DNA of 7,134 nucleotides from Pseudomonadota bacterium (GTDB lineage Bacteria; Pseudomonadota; Alphaproteobacteria; Rhizobiales; Hyphomicrobiaceae), in contig JAEYPL010000026.1 of the NCBI GenBank assembly GCA_023410905.1, positions 1 to 7,134 of the forward strand, in the 5' to 3' direction. Of this stretch, positions 5,862 to 7,134 are shown one piece after another. The translations under genes and the position numbers were made by a program. A model generated the notes under the pieces. The model did not search any database. It worked only from the letters and a program-made list of their open reading frames with translations, and was not told the origin of the DNA. Numbering within the stretch: position 1 is the stretch's first letter; each line of letters begins with the position of its first letter.

Positions 5862-5888
5862 ATGAGCCTGGCCGCAGATACAGCATGA
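5862..5888 (+). promoter_or_regulatory. 8-codon mini-ORF (MSLAADTA) with strong Shine-Dalgarno, overlapping the next start
   Basis: GGAGG (5850-5854) lies 7 nt before ATG 5862. This frame reads eight codons and stops at TGA 5886-5888, which overlaps the ATG at 5885 as ATGA. The downstream gene has no Shine-Dalgarno of its own, so ribosomes may finish this peptide and restart on the hydrolase gene. A sequencing frameshift that separates the true N-terminus is the main alternative. Confidence 0.4.
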
Positions 5889-6700
5889 CCCCGTTCAATT
5901 CCTTCCTCGACCGCTTCGGACGCTGGCTGGCGCGGCAGCTCGAAACCGAGGCCCCGTCCGAGGCGCCGTACATCCCGACGGACCGGCACGCCCTGCGGCG
6001 CACGCTCAGGACGGGCGATGTCCTGCTCGTCGCAGGCAGCAGCACGCTGTCGACGGCCATCAAGTACCTCACACACTCGACATGGTCCCATGCAGCGCTC
6101 TATGTCGGCGACGTTCTCGATCGACCGGCTGATGGTGGCGATCCCCATGTGCTGATCGAGGTCACCGCGACGGACGGCTGCATTTCGATACCTCTCGCCA
6201 AGTACGAGCGCTTCCACACGCGCATTTGCCGTCCCGTAGGGCTGACGGAAGCCGATCGCGAGGCGCTCGTCGGTTTCATGATCTCGCGGATCGGCTCGAA
6301 GTACGATATGCGCAATATCTTCGATCTCGCGCGTTACCTGCTGCCGACACCGCCGATCCCCTCTCGTTTCCGACGCCGCATGATCGCATTCGGCTCGGGC
6401 GAACCAACGAAGACCATCTGCTCGACGCTCATAGCCGAAGCTTTCGGCCGCATTGCTTATCCGATCCTGCCACGCATCGAGCTGCTGAGGGACGAGGCCG
6501 GCGGCATGACGCGCCATCGCCGCCGCGAGATCCTGCACATCCGCCACTACAGCCTTTATGCGCCCGCCGACTTCGATCTCTCGCCGTACTTCGAGATCGT
6601 GAAGCCCACCATTGCCGAGGGCTTCAACTACAAAGGATTGAAATGGGCGAGCGATACGCCCGAGCCCATAGAAGCCGCCAGGACGAACCGAAGTGCCTGA
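5885..6700 (+). CDS. YiiX-like permuted NlpC/P60-fold cysteine hydrolase (lipo-like protein)
   Basis: The 271-aa product shows the order of the circularly permuted NlpC/P60 (papain-like) fold, with histidine before cysteine. Landmarks: TLRTGDVLLVAGSSTLSTAI (40-59), the opening strand; STWSHAALYVGD (65-76) with probable catalytic H69; VLIEVTATDGCISIPLAKY (89-107), with E92 a candidate third residue; GSKYDMRNIFDLARYL (137-152), the usual substrate-side helix; and KTICSTLIAEAF (176-187) with probable nucleophile C179. Family members cleave amide or ester bonds in peptidoglycan or lipids, but most are uncharacterised. There is no signal peptide; the N-terminus (FLDRFGRWLARQLE) could be an amphipathic helix. 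ATG 5885 is preferred over ATG 5807 because the added 26 residues are basic, low-quality sequence overlapping a hairpin, while homologous proteins as I recall them begin near the DRFGRWLA helix. It follows the MFS gene by 87 bp. Confidence 0.83.
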   Translation: MTPFNSFLDRFGRWLARQLETEAPSEAPYIPTDRHALRRTLRTGDVLLVAGSSTLSTAIKYLTHSTWSHAALYVGDVLDRPADGGDPHVLIEVTATDGCISIPLAKYERFHTRICRPVGLTEADREALVGFMISRIGSKYDMRNIFDLARYLLPTPPIPSRFRRRMIAFGSGEPTKTICSTLIAEAFGRIAYPILPRIELLRDEAGGMTRHRRREILHIRHYSLYAPADFDLSPYFEIVKPTIAEGFNYKGLKWASDTPEPIEAARTNRSA

Positions 6701-6743
6701 GCGCGCCCCGATCATGCAGCATCGAGCAAAAGGACTGCCGCTA

Positions 6744-7134
6744 ATGACGACCACGCCGCTGAACGCCGCCGACAGTGAGCCCGCCAAACACGGCTGGATG
6801 ACCGGCTTTCCGCCGTCGCCCGACAAGGCGATCACGTTCTCCGACAGCCGCTTCCGGAGCTTCCCCGAGCTTCGCTGGGCCTGGAGTAACATCCGCCAGC
6901 TCGTGCCGACCATCAATGTCTGGCGCGGCGCCGGGCCGGCATCCACCCTGCCGCGCGACGAGCAGGACCTTGGCAAGGTCAAGGCAACGACCATGGATGG
7001 GCGCGCGATCACATTCGACGACGCGCTCGGCCTCACCTACGCGGATGGCATCGTCGTGCTGCATCGCGGCCGCATTGTTTTCGAGCGCTACTTCGGCGCG
7101 CTCGAGCCGCACAAGCAGCACATTGCCATGTCGG
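6744..7134 (+). CDS. Serine hydrolase, class C beta-lactamase/NylB-like family, N-terminal fragment
   Basis: The rightward frame from ATG 6744 is open to the window edge (130 codons). It reads HGWMTGFPPSPDKAITFSD (16-34), SFPELRWAWSNIRQLVPT (39-56), LTYADGIVVLHRGRIVFERY (97-116) and EPHKQHIAMS (121-130). This matches the opening of the 6-aminohexanoate-dimer hydrolase (NylB)-like branch of penicillin-recognising serine hydrolases, where DGIVVLHRGRIVFERYF leads into an MSxTKS-type motif. S130, the last complete codon (7131-7133), should be the nucleophilic serine of SxxK; the lysine lies beyond the window. AAAGGA (about 6729-6734) is 9 nt before the ATG. No signal peptide is seen, so a cytoplasmic amidase or esterase is likelier than a secreted beta-lactamase. 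It follows the YiiX-like gene by 43 bp on the same strand. Substrate unknown. Confidence 0.87.
   Translation, partial: MTTTPLNAADSEPAKHGWMTGFPPSPDKAITFSDSRFRSFPELRWAWSNIRQLVPTINVWRGAGPASTLPRDEQDLGKVKATTMDGRAITFDDALGLTYADGIVVLHRGRIVFERYFGALEPHKQHIAMS

Noticed and set aside
5807..5884. Starting the YiiX-like protein at ATG 5807
   Set aside because: No ribosome site precedes it, the added residues are Arg/Gly-rich, and the segment contains a hairpin and the mini-ORF with its strong Shine-Dalgarno.
5744..7036. Long leftward frame opposite the two hydrolase genes
   Set aside because: It crosses three genes on the other strand that have catalytic motifs, and its own product resembles no family.
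1..7134. CRISPR array, insertion sequence, tRNA/rRNA, phage or toxin-antitoxin genes
   Set aside because: I found no regularly spaced direct repeats, transposase motifs, long terminal inverted repeats, tRNA-like cloverleaf or rRNA segments. No defence-type system is supported.

Overview
The window looks like chromosomal DNA from a GC-rich alphaproteobacterium, most likely of the order Hyphomicrobiales (Rhizobiales). The grounds are the strong GC bias at third codon positions, a SAM-II riboswitch (a class mostly found in alphaproteobacteria) in front of metZ, the long two-domain form of dCTP deaminase, and a FixK/FNR-type box. I see no mobile element, tRNA, rRNA or CRISPR array, and base composition is even throughout.

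Left part (1-706): the first 67 codons of a UspA-type universal stress protein run leftward off the edge. Facing away from it is a small gene for an unrecognised single-pass, four-cysteine protein (377-706, GTG start). The 173 bp between them hold an FNR/FixK-like palindrome (285-298). It lies at exactly -41.5 relative to a start site predicted from a -10-like hexamer for the rightward gene, so the pair may respond to low oxygen.

Centre (720-3303): dcd (leftward; converts dCTP to dUMP or dUTP for thymidylate supply) is divergent from metZ (rightward; O-succinylhomoserine sulfhydrylase, methionine synthesis). The metZ leader is the best regulatory region here. In order it has a sigma70-like promoter with a 7-bp dyad across its -10 element, a SAM-II aptamer, a long hairpin followed by a T-rich run (intrinsic terminator), a GNRA-capped 7-bp hairpin, and a good Shine-Dalgarno site. 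This is a classical S-adenosylmethionine feedback switch, probably acting by transcription termination.

Right part (3390-7134): four rightward genes are separated by gaps of 43-87 bp. They encode an NfsA/FRP-like flavin nitroreductase, a 14-TM DHA2-type MFS exporter, a permuted NlpC/P60-fold (YiiX-like) cysteine hydrolase, and the start of a class C beta-lactamase/NylB-like serine hydrolase. The serine hydrolase is cut by the window edge at what should be its nucleophilic serine. The YiiX-like gene has no Shine-Dalgarno of its own and is preceded by an 8-codon mini-ORF with a strong one, overlapping it as ATGA. Whether these four genes form one functional unit is not shown by the sequence; most of the window is ordinary housekeeping and accessory metabolism with interesting leaders.
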